Under the pieces are notes generated by a model. The model had not been told where the DNA came from, ran no database searches, and saw only the letters and a program-made list of their open reading frames with translations. Shown in pieces: positions 35,606 through 43,964 of a DNA stretch of 64,000 nucleotides. The DNA lies in assembly GCF_013019105.1 (NCBI RefSeq), contig NZ_BLTE01000017.1, forward strand, positions 1 through 64,000. The letters run 5' to 3'. The position numbers and the translations under genes are program-made. Origin of the DNA: Fundidesulfovibrio magnetotacticus (GTDB taxonomy: Bacteria; Desulfobacterota; Desulfovibrionia; Desulfovibrionales; Desulfovibrionaceae). Within the stretch, counting starts at the first letter, position 1; each line of letters begins with the position of its first letter.

Positions 35606-35983
35606 GTGTCCCAGGCGACCACCCTCACCCTGCTCGCCCAGGGCAGCGAAGGCATCTACCGCGTGGAACTGCGCTGGGCCGCAGATAAGCTCATGATCAG
35701 CTGCGACTGCCGGGCAGGGATTTTCAATAAGCTCTGCAAGCACAAGACCGGGGTCCTGGCCGGGGACATCGATATCCTGGCAAACACCGACGAGCAGGAA
35801 CCATCCAAGGCCATGGCCGAGGCCCAGGCTATGCTCGCCAAGGCTGGCCTGGAGTCTGTCACGGAGTTTTCGACTCAGCTGCGTGCGCTGGAGGCCGAGA
35901 AGGACATTTTAGAGCGCAAGATCAAGAATCTCAAGGCGGTGTTCGCCAAGCAGATCGCTGCAGGATTTTCTGTTAGGCCCTGA
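35606..35983 (+). CDS. SWIM-type zinc-finger protein
   Basis: 125 residues. SCDCRAGIFNKLCKHKTGVL has the C-x-C...C-x-H order of SWIM zinc fingers, which bind nucleic acids or proteins. A coiled coil follows (LRALEAEKDILERKIKNLKA). The start is GTG with GGAAGGAG 6 bases upstream, 3 bases after the repressor stop, so it is co-transcribed with the repressor. The exact role is unknown. Confidence 0.6.
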   Translation: MSQATTLTLLAQGSEGIYRVELRWAADKLMISCDCRAGIFNKLCKHKTGVLAGDIDILANTDEQEPSKAMAEAQAMLAKAGLESVTEFSTQLRALEAEKDILERKIKNLKAVFAKQIAAGFSVRP

Positions 35984-36040
35984 TGTGATTTGTTTGATCA
36001 GTCAGAGCCGAGGCTCGTGCTGGTCATGATGAAAAGACTA

Positions 36041-36103
36041 GTATGAGATGGTCTGCAATTAAAGTCACAGCAAGTTTTGTTGTAGACTGATACATCCTCA
36101 TAC
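36041..36103. repeat. Inverted repeat GTATGAG ... CTCATAC
   Basis: Seven-base exact arms (36041-36047 and 36097-36103) with a long spacer, in the AT-rich gap before the small zinc-protein gene. It might be an operator for the cargo block. Weak evidence. Confidence 0.3.
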
Positions 36104-36168
36104 GAAGAAAATTTGGCCATACAGGCAGGAACCAAGAACAAAACAATAATTCAACAAAGGTGCACAAC

Positions 36169-36354
36169 ATGAAGACAATCAACACGGATGAAAACTCAAA
36201 CAAAGCACACAACAAACAGAAGTGTCAGCACAACAACCTGACAAAGGAACGCATGCCTCCATACTATTGGGATACTGGAGACAAAGTTTGCCTTGACTGC
36301 GGCGAAGTGTTTTCACCCGAAGAACTAACAAAAATGCGCAACAATACCGACTAG
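36169..36354 (+). CDS. Small zinc-ribbon-like protein
   Basis: 61 residues with KCQHNN and VCLDCGEVF, a C-x2-C plus C/H pattern consistent with a single zinc site. It is hydrophilic and AT-rich. AAAGGTG lies 6 bases before ATG. No family recognised. First of several small AT-rich genes that precede the DUF262/HEPN pair. Confidence 0.5.
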   Translation: MKTINTDENSNKAHNKQKCQHNNLTKERMPPYYWDTGDKVCLDCGEVFSPEELTKMRNNTD

Positions 36355-36403
36355 GCACATTCAATCACTCTTGCCATAACCAATTCATCAAGGAGCCAAA
36401 CAC

Positions 36404-36649
36404 ATGACACTTTCTTCAGTTGCTGCACTTCCATATATTGAGAAATGCATCAAGGATATTTCTGATGCAAAAATAAAGATAAATGAGGCTTTAGAATATC
36501 ACACCCAAGCATTGCCCGGAATCAATACTGGCATCAACAAAGAAAACTCTGTGGAATCGCAAAGATTTTTACTTGAAATAGACGAACACGTCGAGATGCT
36601 TCAACGAAAGCTTGAACAAACACTCAACTACATCAAGTCACTACCATAA
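36404..36649 (+). CDS. Small coiled-coil protein, unknown
   Basis: 81 residues, helical with heptads (CIKDISDAKIKINEALEYHT and EHVEMLQRKLEQTLNYIKSL). A good AAGGAG site lies 9 bases upstream. AT-rich like its neighbours. Function unknown. Confidence 0.55.
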   Translation: MTLSSVAALPYIEKCIKDISDAKIKINEALEYHTQALPGINTGINKENSVESQRFLLEIDEHVEMLQRKLEQTLNYIKSLP

Positions 36650-36655
36650 AGAAAC

Positions 36656-36946
36656 ATGACCACCATGCACAATACTAAAGACTTAAAATGACGGCATGCC
36701 GACAAATTCGTATTGCAACAAGAGGCTTGCAAAAGGGGATGTCAGTTACTGGAGACAATCGCGCGCGGCCAGAACCTGATTCTTCAATACGGGCGACAAA
36801 GACCCTACTGCGAAGAGAGAAAACACAGACTGCCCAGCAAAACGGTAACAAAGGAAATGTTGGCAATTGTTTCCCACACAGCGCAAAGACTTCGGACAAA
36901 CAAACAGACTAGCGAATCAATGTCAATTGTCAGTGATTTTTATTAA
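36656..36946 (+). pseudogene. Small ORF interrupted by TGA
   Basis: From ATG 36656 the frame reads MTTMHNTKDLK, then TGA, and stays open in the same frame to 36946 (RHADKFVLQQEACKRGCQLL, then ETIARGQNLILQYG). The downstream part looks like normal protein, but its first start-like codon (TTG 36713) has no ribosome-binding site. A nonsense mutation (for example TGG to TGA) is the simplest explanation. A non-coding gap is also possible. Confidence 0.35.
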
Positions 36947-36965
36947 TTAATACGGGAGCAATTCC

Positions 36966-38084
36966 ATGCACAGCAAAAAGCAGTTAAAAACTGTCAGCAT
37001 CCCCTCAGAGTCAAATGACTACTACTCAAATGATGACCTTTACAATATCAAGTCATGGGGCGCAGACCTGTCTTTTAGAGAGCTGATGATTATGTACAGA
37101 GAGGGCGAGCTAGAAAAGCCTGAAATCCAAAGAAACTATGTATGGGACAAGTCTGAAGCCAGCAGATTTATCGACTCCGTCCTCTTGGGGCTTCCGATAC
37201 CCAATATCTTCCTGGCAACAACAAAGCGCGAGTCGCGCCTGATCGTGGATGGCTACCAACGCATAATGACGATATACGACTATGTTCGTGGCGTTTTTTC
37301 AAAAGACAACAAGGTATTCAAACTCACCAACACGGACAAAATCAACTCACGGTGGAGAGGCAAAGCATTTTCTGAGTTGGCAGATAATGAGCAAAGAAGA
37401 ATTAACAACACAACAATCCATGCAATTATCTTTGAACAAACACACCCAAAAGATGATGACACAAGCCTATACCAAGTATTTGAGCGAATCAACACCAGCG
37501 GACGAACACTTTTCCCTCAAGAAATTAGAAACTGCGTATACCAGGGAGCACTAAACACCCTGTTGATCGAGCTAAACAGCGCCGTCTCCTGGCGCCACCT
37601 TTTGAATTCACGAGAGCATGACAGCAGGATGCGCGACATAGAATTTATACTTAGATTTTTTGCATTGTCATCTGACGACATGCGCTCCAGAAGTAGAGGT
37701 CGAATCTCAATAAAAAAATATTTGAACGATTTTATGGGATGCGACAGTAACAACACTGAAGTCTCGATAGACATACTGCGCAACAAATTCACTGGCATGA
37801 CAGACTTTGTCCACGAAAAGATCGGCCGACATGCCTTTAGCAGCACCCGGGATGGTGACGTTTTTCACTTCCATCCAACGGTGTTTGACGCAATTTCTAT
37901 CGCATCCTCTTATGCAATCAACAGAGGCATCGCAATACCAACAGACCTATCGACTCGACACGAATCGTTACTCAACAACGACGAGTTTAAATATTTATTG
38001 CGATTTGAAACTATGGTCGCAACAAATATAAACCGCCGTATACAACTTGCCGCAAACATCTTGTTTGACATCAGCTATGAATAA
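36966..38084 (+). CDS. DUF262 (ParB/GmrS-like NTPase) protein
   Basis: 372 residues. The DUF262 core is plain: EKPEIQRNYVWDKSEASRFI, DSVLLGLPIPNIFLATTK, RLIVDGYQRIMTIYDYVRG and YQVFERINTSGRTLFPQEIR. This fold (ParB/Srx-like, with the DGQQR-type motif here DGYQR) occurs in GmrSD and other anti-phage proteins and is thought to bind or hydrolyse a nucleotide. There is no C-terminal DUF1524 HNH nuclease, so the nuclease partner is probably the next gene. GGGAG lies 8 bases upstream. AT-rich. It overlaps the HEPN gene by 8 bases. Confidence 0.85.
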   Translation: MHSKKQLKTVSIPSESNDYYSNDDLYNIKSWGADLSFRELMIMYREGELEKPEIQRNYVWDKSEASRFIDSVLLGLPIPNIFLATTKRESRLIVDGYQRIMTIYDYVRGVFSKDNKVFKLTNTDKINSRWRGKAFSELADNEQRRINNTTIHAIIFEQTHPKDDDTSLYQVFERINTSGRTLFPQEIRNCVYQGALNTLLIELNSAVSWRHLLNSREHDSRMRDIEFILRFFALSSDDMRSRSRGRISIKKYLNDFMGCDSNNTEVSIDILRNKFTGMTDFVHEKIGRHAFSSTRDGDVFHFHPTVFDAISIASSYAINRGIAIPTDLSTRHESLLNNDEFKYLLRFETMVATNINRRIQLAANILFDISYE

Positions 38085-38568
38085 TACAACTGTACACGGA
38101 CTGTTGATGACATGCAGTTCAGAACTTAAATCAATCCAGACAAAAATTAAAACACTCGGTGCATTTGATTCTTCGACACCACACTTAACTATGTACGCGC
38201 TAATTCGATCATGTGGCACTATTGAGGCCAGTATTAAAACTATAGTTGCAGACTACTTTTCCCGCAATCAGTCAGCAAGACTTAAGAGGTTTATCGACAA
38301 AAAGATACGAAATAGCCCGACAAACCCAAGATACGACCACATTCTCAAGCTCCTTGGAGAGTTTGACACAACATGGAAAGACAGCATTAAACTTCGCATC
38401 AATACACACAAGAAACGTGACAAAATACTATCGTCTCTTGACTCGCTCTGCAACGCGAGGAATGACCTTGCACATGGTGGCAGACCCAATGTCACAATTA
38501 AAGATATAGTGAAATATTATTCGAATTGCACATTAATTGTCAAAGGAGTAGATGCACTAATAGTCTAG
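38077..38568 (+). CDS. HEPN-domain protein (RiboL-PSP/MAE_28990-like), likely RNase
   Basis: 163 residues, all helical. The motif ARNDLAHGG near residue 143 matches the HEPN R-x4-6-H catalytic motif (R-N-D-L-A-H), preceded by SSLDSLCN. HEPN proteins cleave RNA in toxin-antitoxin and anti-phage systems. The gene starts inside the end of the DUF262 gene (ATG 38077), so the two are made together. DUF262 would then sense and HEPN act, which is inference. AT-rich, as is the DUF262 gene. Confidence 0.7.
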   Translation: MNNTTVHGLLMTCSSELKSIQTKIKTLGAFDSSTPHLTMYALIRSCGTIEASIKTIVADYFSRNQSARLKRFIDKKIRNSPTNPRYDHILKLLGEFDTTWKDSIKLRINTHKKRDKILSSLDSLCNARNDLAHGGRPNVTIKDIVKYYSNCTLIVKGVDALIV

Positions 38569-38831
38569 AGTTATCTGGGAATCATTTCTCTCACGCAAAA
38601 CTTCGCCCATCACCATTGGCACTTGGTGTAGCCTGGAGTTTAATCGTTGTGATTCTGATGAGCCATGGCATCCTCTCCAACGCAGACTCTCGCGTTTGCC
38701 GCCATGCCCCTTCTTTCAACATCGCGACTATTCACTCCTTAGCTTTTTGACTCCCACTCCTCTCGATGGTAACTCCCCATGAACCCAACACTTGGGGAGA
38801 CTTCGCGCGCCATGTTTCTGGAGATTTATCG

Positions 38832-40298
38832 ATGTCCCTTGAAATCAAACGAAAAATTGACCGTCTGAAAAACGGAGGGGCTCCTCGCGTCCTTGATCTT
38901 TTTGCAGGCTGTGGCGGCATCTCATTGGGCTTTCATTCCGCCGGGTACAAGCTCTGCGCCGCCATCGAGATGGACCCGGTCGCCGCTGCCTCCCATGCTC
39001 TCAATTTCTACCCACATCTCGAAGAGAACGAACGGAACCGCCACGCCCGGAGCCGCGACATCGTCCTCACCGAGCCTCATCCGTTCATGCAGGAAATGGG
39101 CTTTGACGAGCCGGAGGCTGCCATTGACGTCATCGTGGGCGGCCCGCCCTGCCAGGCGTTCGCCCGCGTGGGCCGCGCCAAGCTGCGCGAGGTTGCCGAG
39201 CACCCCCACGCCTTCATAAAGGACCCACGCAGCGACCTCTACCTGCGCTACCTGGAGTACATCAAACAGCTCAAGCCGGTGGCTCTTCTGGTTGAGAATG
39301 TGCCAGACGTCCTCAACCACGGCGGCCACAACATCTACGAGGAGATCTGCGAGGTCCTGGAGGATCTTGGCTACACATGCCGTTACACGCTGCTGAACGC
39401 CGTCCATTACGGCGTCCCTGAAATGCGCGAGAGGGCCTTCCTGATCGGCTATGCGGCCGGTGTTACTGAAGAGGTGCTCTTCCCCGAGCCGACGCACCGC
39501 CACGTGCTCCCCAAAGGCTACGAAGGGTCCCGGCAGGTCGCGCTCAAATTCCTGCCTGAACCAGACCGCGACAGCCTTAATGAGGACAATTCCCGTTTCG
39601 TCCCCACGCCCAAAGGCACCCCCGGGCTGCCCCCGGCTGTTACGGCCCGGGAGGCTCTGCAGGATCTCCCCCCCATCCGGGACCACCTGAAGGGAAAACT
39701 GAAGAAGGGTCCCCGCCGGTTCGACATGCTCTGGCCATATGAAGAGTCCCGGCAGATCACCGAGTACGGCAGACTCATGCGGTCCTGGCCCGGGTTTGAG
39801 AACCAAGTCGGCATCAAAGACCATGTGATCCGGTTCCTGCCCAGGGACTATGCCATCTTTGCCCGGATGAACGCCGGAGACCAGTACCCTGAGGCGTATC
39901 GTCACGCCATCGACCTTTTCAATGAAAAGCTCGCCGCGTTGCAGGCGAAAGGACAGGCCCCGGCCAAAGGGTCCAGGGAACACCAGCGCCTCTGGGACGA
40001 GACCGTCCCCCCCTATGATCCTGGAAAATTCCCCAACAAGTGGCGGAAGATGGAGGCTGACCAGCCTGCAAGAACGCTGATGGCCCACCTTGGCAAGGAC
40101 AGCTATTCCCACATCCACTACGACAGCAGTCAGGCCCGGACCATCTCCGTCCGGGAGGCGGCAAGACTGCAGTCCTTCCCGGACGGGTTTGTGTTCATCG
40201 GTCCCATGAATCCCGGCTTCAGACAAATCGGCAACGCTGTGCCCCCGCTCATGGCCAAGGCACTTGCGGAAGTCATGCTCAAAACCCTGCGAGGCTGA
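38832..40298 (+). CDS. DNA cytosine-5 methyltransferase
   Basis: 488-residue C5 methyltransferase of a restriction-modification set. Motif I is DLFAGCGGISLGF, motif IV GGPPCQAFARVGR (catalytic Cys), motif VI LVENVPDVL, motif VIII MRERAFLIG, and motifs IX-X end in FRQIGNAVPPLMAKAL. The target-recognition region is between about 230 and 420. The start at 38832 has GGAG about 9 bases upstream; an upstream ATG at 38766 would add 22 residues. It is followed two bases later by the nuclease-candidate gene. Recognition sequence unknown. Confidence 0.93.
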   Translation: MSLEIKRKIDRLKNGGAPRVLDLFAGCGGISLGFHSAGYKLCAAIEMDPVAAASHALNFYPHLEENERNRHARSRDIVLTEPHPFMQEMGFDEPEAAIDVIVGGPPCQAFARVGRAKLREVAEHPHAFIKDPRSDLYLRYLEYIKQLKPVALLVENVPDVLNHGGHNIYEEICEVLEDLGYTCRYTLLNAVHYGVPEMRERAFLIGYAAGVTEEVLFPEPTHRHVLPKGYEGSRQVALKFLPEPDRDSLNEDNSRFVPTPKGTPGLPPAVTAREALQDLPPIRDHLKGKLKKGPRRFDMLWPYEESRQITEYGRLMRSWPGFENQVGIKDHVIRFLPRDYAIFARMNAGDQYPEAYRHAIDLFNEKLAALQAKGQAPAKGSREHQRLWDETVPPYDPGKFPNKWRKMEADQPARTLMAHLGKDSYSHIHYDSSQARTISVREAARLQSFPDGFVFIGPMNPGFRQIGNAVPPLMAKALAEVMLKTLRG

Positions 40299-40299
40299 A

Positions 40300-41421
40300 G
40301 TGTCAGGCAAAATCGCTCTGAAGAGGCTTAGTCGGTCTGATCTCACCTTCTTCCAGCATCAACACGAAACACTTCATGCTGGAAATCAAAAAGCCATAAA
40401 CCTAAACAAGGATGTGTTTATTAGGTCCTTGTTCCCAGCTCTTCCAGATACTGAAACTGGAATATCTGGCAGCTTTGGTCTAGATATTATGCTACTAGGT
40501 CCAGGCTTAAGTGGTGCCCTTCGACTTCAGAGAAAAATTACTAAGAATGGTGAAGGGTATAAAAACTGGAGACTCAATGGAGAGCTGATCCCTCGGATTG
40601 TTTCTGAGGATAGATTTGACCCACTTACCCCAGGTGACTTTGTTGTGTTTGATTTTTCAGGAGAAATAATACCATCATCAGCTCGCATTCTATTCGTTGC
40701 CGCATCACATCATGAAGACACTTCTCTACACAGGATACTCAATGACAGGCTAGGTAGTGCCAGCATGATCCCTCTGTCTACTACAGAGCTTGAAGGATTA
40801 ATTGATGCCGCAGGCCTTACCGATTCGCATCCGGCTCTTGAATTCACATTGGATGAAGCCATCGAGGATGCTGCCTTAGGTGGTGTTGAAGGTACAGAAC
40901 GCCTGTTCAGACGTCGTTCCGGCACCACGATGAACCAGGAAGCCCTGCGGCGCGCCCGGCTCAATGCGGAGGCCGTTGGCAGGGATGGCGAGGCTCTGAT
41001 CAACTCCTGGTTTTTCTTGCAGACCCGCTCAGGATCAATCCGGCGCCACACCTGGGTTTCCGACACGAACGCCGTCGCTCCATATGACTTTACGATTGAG
41101 GACAATTCCGGCAACGAGATCAGGCTGGATGTCAAATCAACAGCCGGCCCTCATGAGCGCCCCCTGCATGTTTCCATGGCTGAGTTGCGGGAAATGTCGG
41201 ATGAAGGACGACGCTACGATCTTTACCGTGTGTATGCTCTTGAAGAAGACTCCGCCCGGCTAAGGATAGCAGAAAATCTGTCTGGCTTTGCTGCCTCCTT
41301 ACTCCATACTCTCGCAACTCTGCCGGAGGGTGTCACCCCGGATGGATTTTCGATCTCGCCTGAAGTGCTCCCATTTGGACCTGAAATCGAAATCCACCTG
41401 CCAGAGGAAGAAGAGGACTGA
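40300..41421 (+). CDS. DUF3883-type protein, putative restriction endonuclease
   Basis: 373 residues. The C-terminal half has PYDFTIEDNSGNEIRLDVKS, a D...D-x-K pattern of PD-(D/E)xK nucleases, in a DUF3883-like context (ERPLHVSMAELREM, then YDLYRVYAL). The N-terminal half is AT-rich and unlike known domains; it may recognise DNA. G+C rises abruptly near 40870, inside the gene. The start is GTG 40300, a base after the methyltransferase stop, with GAGG upstream. Placement between a C5 methyltransferase and vsr supports a restriction role. Confidence 0.65.
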   Translation: MSGKIALKRLSRSDLTFFQHQHETLHAGNQKAINLNKDVFIRSLFPALPDTETGISGSFGLDIMLLGPGLSGALRLQRKITKNGEGYKNWRLNGELIPRIVSEDRFDPLTPGDFVVFDFSGEIIPSSARILFVAASHHEDTSLHRILNDRLGSASMIPLSTTELEGLIDAAGLTDSHPALEFTLDEAIEDAALGGVEGTERLFRRRSGTTMNQEALRRARLNAEAVGRDGEALINSWFFLQTRSGSIRRHTWVSDTNAVAPYDFTIEDNSGNEIRLDVKSTAGPHERPLHVSMAELREMSDEGRRYDLYRVYALEEDSARLRIAENLSGFAASLLHTLATLPEGVTPDGFSISPEVLPFGPEIEIHLPEEEED

Positions 41422-41423
41422 TC

Positions 41424-41855
41424 GTGCAGGACAACAGCGACCGGACCGATGTCCTCACCGAGGAACAGCGGCACCGCTGCATGTCCGCCATCAAAGGGAA
41501 GAACACCAAGCCGGAACAGAAGCTGCGAAAGCGTCTCTGGAGACTTGGACACCGCTACCGCATCGGGCATGGTCTTCCGGGGAAACCGGACATCGTCTTC
41601 CCGTCCCGCCGCGTGGTCATCTTTGTTGATGGCTGCTTCTGGCACCGTTGCCCCGTTCACTTCCAGCAGCCCAAAGCGAATCACGATTTCTGGGAAGCCA
41701 AGATCTCCCGCAACGTTGCCCGCGACGCACTGGTCAACGAACAGCTTTCATCAACCGGCTGGAGCGTTGTCCGCATATGGGAGCACGAGGTGCGGCAGGA
41801 TATCGAGGCTGTGGTCGCCAGGGTTAGGTCCGCCCTGGAAGAGCAGACCATCTGA
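41424..41855 (+). CDS. vsr: Very short patch repair endonuclease Vsr
   Basis: 143 residues; nicks DNA next to T:G mismatches that arise when 5-methylcytosine deaminates. The family sequence is plain: MSAIKGKNTKPEQKLRKRLW, HRYRIGHGLPGKPDIVFPSR, and VIFVDGCFWHRCP with the catalytic Asp and zinc ligands. It ends the methyltransferase-nuclease-vsr operon, the usual partner for a C5 methyltransferase. GTG start two bases after the previous stop. Confidence 0.95.
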   Translation: MQDNSDRTDVLTEEQRHRCMSAIKGKNTKPEQKLRKRLWRLGHRYRIGHGLPGKPDIVFPSRRVVIFVDGCFWHRCPVHFQQPKANHDFWEAKISRNVARDALVNEQLSSTGWSVVRIWEHEVRQDIEAVVARVRSALEEQTI

Positions 41856-41866
41856 CGATCCAGCAT

Positions 41867-42103
41867 CTACCAGGGAACCACCTTCCCTCCTCCCTCATCC
41901 GGCTCGATCGAGCTGCGGCAGTGCCCGGCCCCGAACACGTGGTCCAGGCACCACTCCAGGGCCAGGCCCATGCGGCTCCCGGCCACTGCCGCCTTGCCCA
42001 CTCGCGAGGACACCGTTTCGTCCGGGTCGCCCCCGGTGAGCACGGAAAGAAACTGGTCCAGCCCCAGAAGCACGTTCCAAAAGTAGCGTCTGATCCTCAC
42101 CAT
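41867..42103 (-). CDS. Conserved small phage protein at the end of the late operon
   Basis: 78 residues beginning MVRIRRYFWNVLLGLDQFLS, a short protein type common in phage genomes. A hydrophobic N-terminal helix precedes LTGGDPDETVSSRVGKAA and DHVFGAGHCRSSI. Function unknown. Convergent with vsr, 11 bases apart. Confidence 0.6.
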   Translation of the reverse strand: MVRIRRYFWNVLLGLDQFLSVLTGGDPDETVSSRVGKAAVAGSRMGLALEWCLDHVFGAGHCRSSIEPDEGGGKVVPW

Positions 42104-42106
42104 GGC

Positions 42107-42631
42107 TTACGGCTCCTCTCCGGCGAGAATCCTGTCGGCGCGCCCGGCGGCGATGAGTCCGGCCGTTTCCAGCGCCCGGATGGAGGCCACCGTGCGCGGA
42201 TCGGTCAGGTTCATGTATTCGGCGGCCCGGTACTTCTCCCAGAAGACGGCCACGGACGGCACGGACGCTTCCAGGCCTTTCAGGGCTTCCAGCTCGGCCT
42301 GGGTGAAGAGGTCCAGGAAGTCGAGCTTGCTCATCCGGGCCAAGCCGCTGTCGGCGTCGCCGAATGGATCGTCCATGAACTCCAGGCACTGCTGCCAGCT
42401 TGTCGGAGCGTCCAGCTGGTAGGTGTCCTGCCCCAGCGTGTAGAGCAGCACCGGGTAGGCGCGAAACGTCGGGTTGATGCCGACGCACCGCGCGTGGTCG
42501 GAGACGATGCGGACGCCGATCCCGTCCACGTCCAGCATCACGTCCTCGCCCTGTGGAATGTCCACCCCCAGAGAGGCCACGAAAGCCCTGGAAGCATCGT
42601 CATACGGAGAATGCAGGATCACGACACCCAT
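42107..42631 (-). CDS. Tail-fibre-associated phage protein, unknown
   Basis: 174 residues. Starts MGVVILHSPYDDASRAF, with GGGGGC upstream, in a TAATG one-base overlap with the fibre gene. Contains a region around YQLDAPTSWQQCLEFMDD. Position directly after a fibre gene suggests a fibre-assembly or accessory role, but no family is recognised. Confidence 0.55.
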   Translation of the reverse strand: MGVVILHSPYDDASRAFVASLGVDIPQGEDVMLDVDGIGVRIVSDHARCVGINPTFRAYPVLLYTLGQDTYQLDAPTSWQQCLEFMDDPFGDADSGLARMSKLDFLDLFTQAELEALKGLEASVPSVAVFWEKYRAAEYMNLTDPRTVASIRALETAGLIAAGRADRILAGEEP

Positions 42632-43626
42632 TAAAGCCCCCATGCGGTGAAGGTTGAAGAGTCGGCCTTGCCCGCCCCCCCGGCGGCAGGCGAGCAGTTG
42701 CCGGATTGTCCGGCTGCGCCGTTGGCGGTGATGGTCGGGGTGCCCGTGAGCGCCCCCCCGTAGAGCAGCTTGGCGCGCCCCCCGCCGCATCCGCCGGTTT
42801 CGTTGGTGCCCCCGGTGACGGGCAGGGCGTTGGCCGCTATGGTCAGGCCAGGCCCGACCGTGACGTCATTCTCGACGACAACCACCAGGACGCCGCCCGG
42901 ACTCCCCTGGCGGTTCTGATCGCCGCTCAGGCCCTGGCTTTGGCAGCTTGGCCCTCCCTGGCCCCCGAACCCGCCGCGCCAGGGCCGTCCTTTGCCGCCG
43001 ATACCGCCCCACTGGACGTAGTTGATGCCGCAATAGGCGCTTCCCGCGCCCCCTCCACCAGGACCGCCGGTCCCGGCAGCCCCTGCCGCGCCGCCCATGC
43101 AGCCCGAATACCAGCCGGACAGGGCCGCGAAATACCCGCCAGCGCCTAACAGCGTCTTGTCGATGATCTTGTTGGCCCCGGCTGTAAGGACGGCCTGGAC
43201 CACACCCGCGTGATCCTTCCAAAGCTGCGGGTCTCCCAGGTACCAGCCTGCGCGCAGAAACCGCTGGAGGAGCGTCCGGGCATTGGACGTCAACGAGGCG
43301 AGCGCGATGGCCGCCGGGATGTCCAGGTCGTAGTTCTCCCAGTCGATGCCCGTGCACCCCTTCCCGTTCATGTGGATGATGGCGGCCGCGCCGGTCACGA
43401 TCAGGTTCTTGCAGTAGAGGATGTGCCCCCGGCAGGGGTTTTCCACGGTCACCGTGGCCCCGTTCAGGGTGAGCGTGTCGAAAGGTGTGACCTGGATCGG
43501 GCCGTTCAGCGTCGAAGGGAGCGTGACCGTCCCCGTGAGCGTCTGGTTCCCCCTGGACGGATACAGCCTGAACAGCTGCTTGCCGCCCTGGATGGTCTGC
43601 CGCCAGGTAGTCGCCTTGACGCCCAT
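42631..43626 (-). CDS. Glycine-rich tail fibre-type protein
   Basis: 331 residues. N-terminal part (about 1-110) beta-rich with repeated NG turns (LNGATVTVENPCRGHILYC). The second half is Gly-rich with polyglycine-II-like patches (GGAAGAAGTGGPGGGGAGSA and GGIGGKGRPWRGGFGGQGG) and a C-terminal hydrophilic tip. This resembles receptor-binding tips of phage tail fibres that use polyglycine helices. The adsorption role is inferred from this and its place after the tail-tip genes. Confidence 0.6.
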   Translation of the reverse strand: MGVKATTWRQTIQGGKQLFRLYPSRGNQTLTGTVTLPSTLNGPIQVTPFDTLTLNGATVTVENPCRGHILYCKNLIVTGAAAIIHMNGKGCTGIDWENYDLDIPAAIALASLTSNARTLLQRFLRAGWYLGDPQLWKDHAGVVQAVLTAGANKIIDKTLLGAGGYFAALSGWYSGCMGGAAGAAGTGGPGGGGAGSAYCGINYVQWGGIGGKGRPWRGGFGGQGGPSCQSQGLSGDQNRQGSPGGVLVVVVENDVTVGPGLTIAANALPVTGGTNETGGCGGGRAKLLYGGALTGTPTITANGAAGQSGNCSPAAGGAGKADSSTFTAWGL

Positions 43627-43628
43627 GG

Positions 43629-43952
43629 CTAGCTCTCGTCGCCGCTGAAGATGAAGGACACGTTGGCCTGGTCGGAGATGACCCGCACCTTGTCCGGGCT
43701 CGCCGAGGCTGCAATGACCACCTTTGAATCGACGAAGAACGGTTCCCCTGCGGCCAGTGTCCCCCGCCAGATCATGCCCTTGGACGCGTTGGCCGAGGTC
43801 GTGAGCCTGACGAGGATGGCGGCCACGTTGGTCGCTTCGTTGTTGCAGATGATGAGCCCGGCGGATTCGAATTCCTTGTCGGCCGCCGGAACCACCAAAT
43901 CCGTTTCCTGGGACACCGCGACGCTGTTCAGCGCATAGTTTTTCAGGGCCAT
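43629..43952 (-). CDS. Phage tail-region protein, unknown
   Basis: 107 residues, beta-rich, starting MALKNYALNSVAVSQETDLV, a pattern found in small tail proteins that decorate the baseplate. No enzymatic motif. It lies two bases before the fibre gene. Confidence 0.55.
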   Translation of the reverse strand: MALKNYALNSVAVSQETDLVVPAADKEFESAGLIICNNEATNVAAILVRLTTSANASKGMIWRGTLAAGEPFFVDSKVVIAASASPDKVRVISDQANVSFIFSGDES

Positions 43953-43964
43953 GATGCGTTCCTT

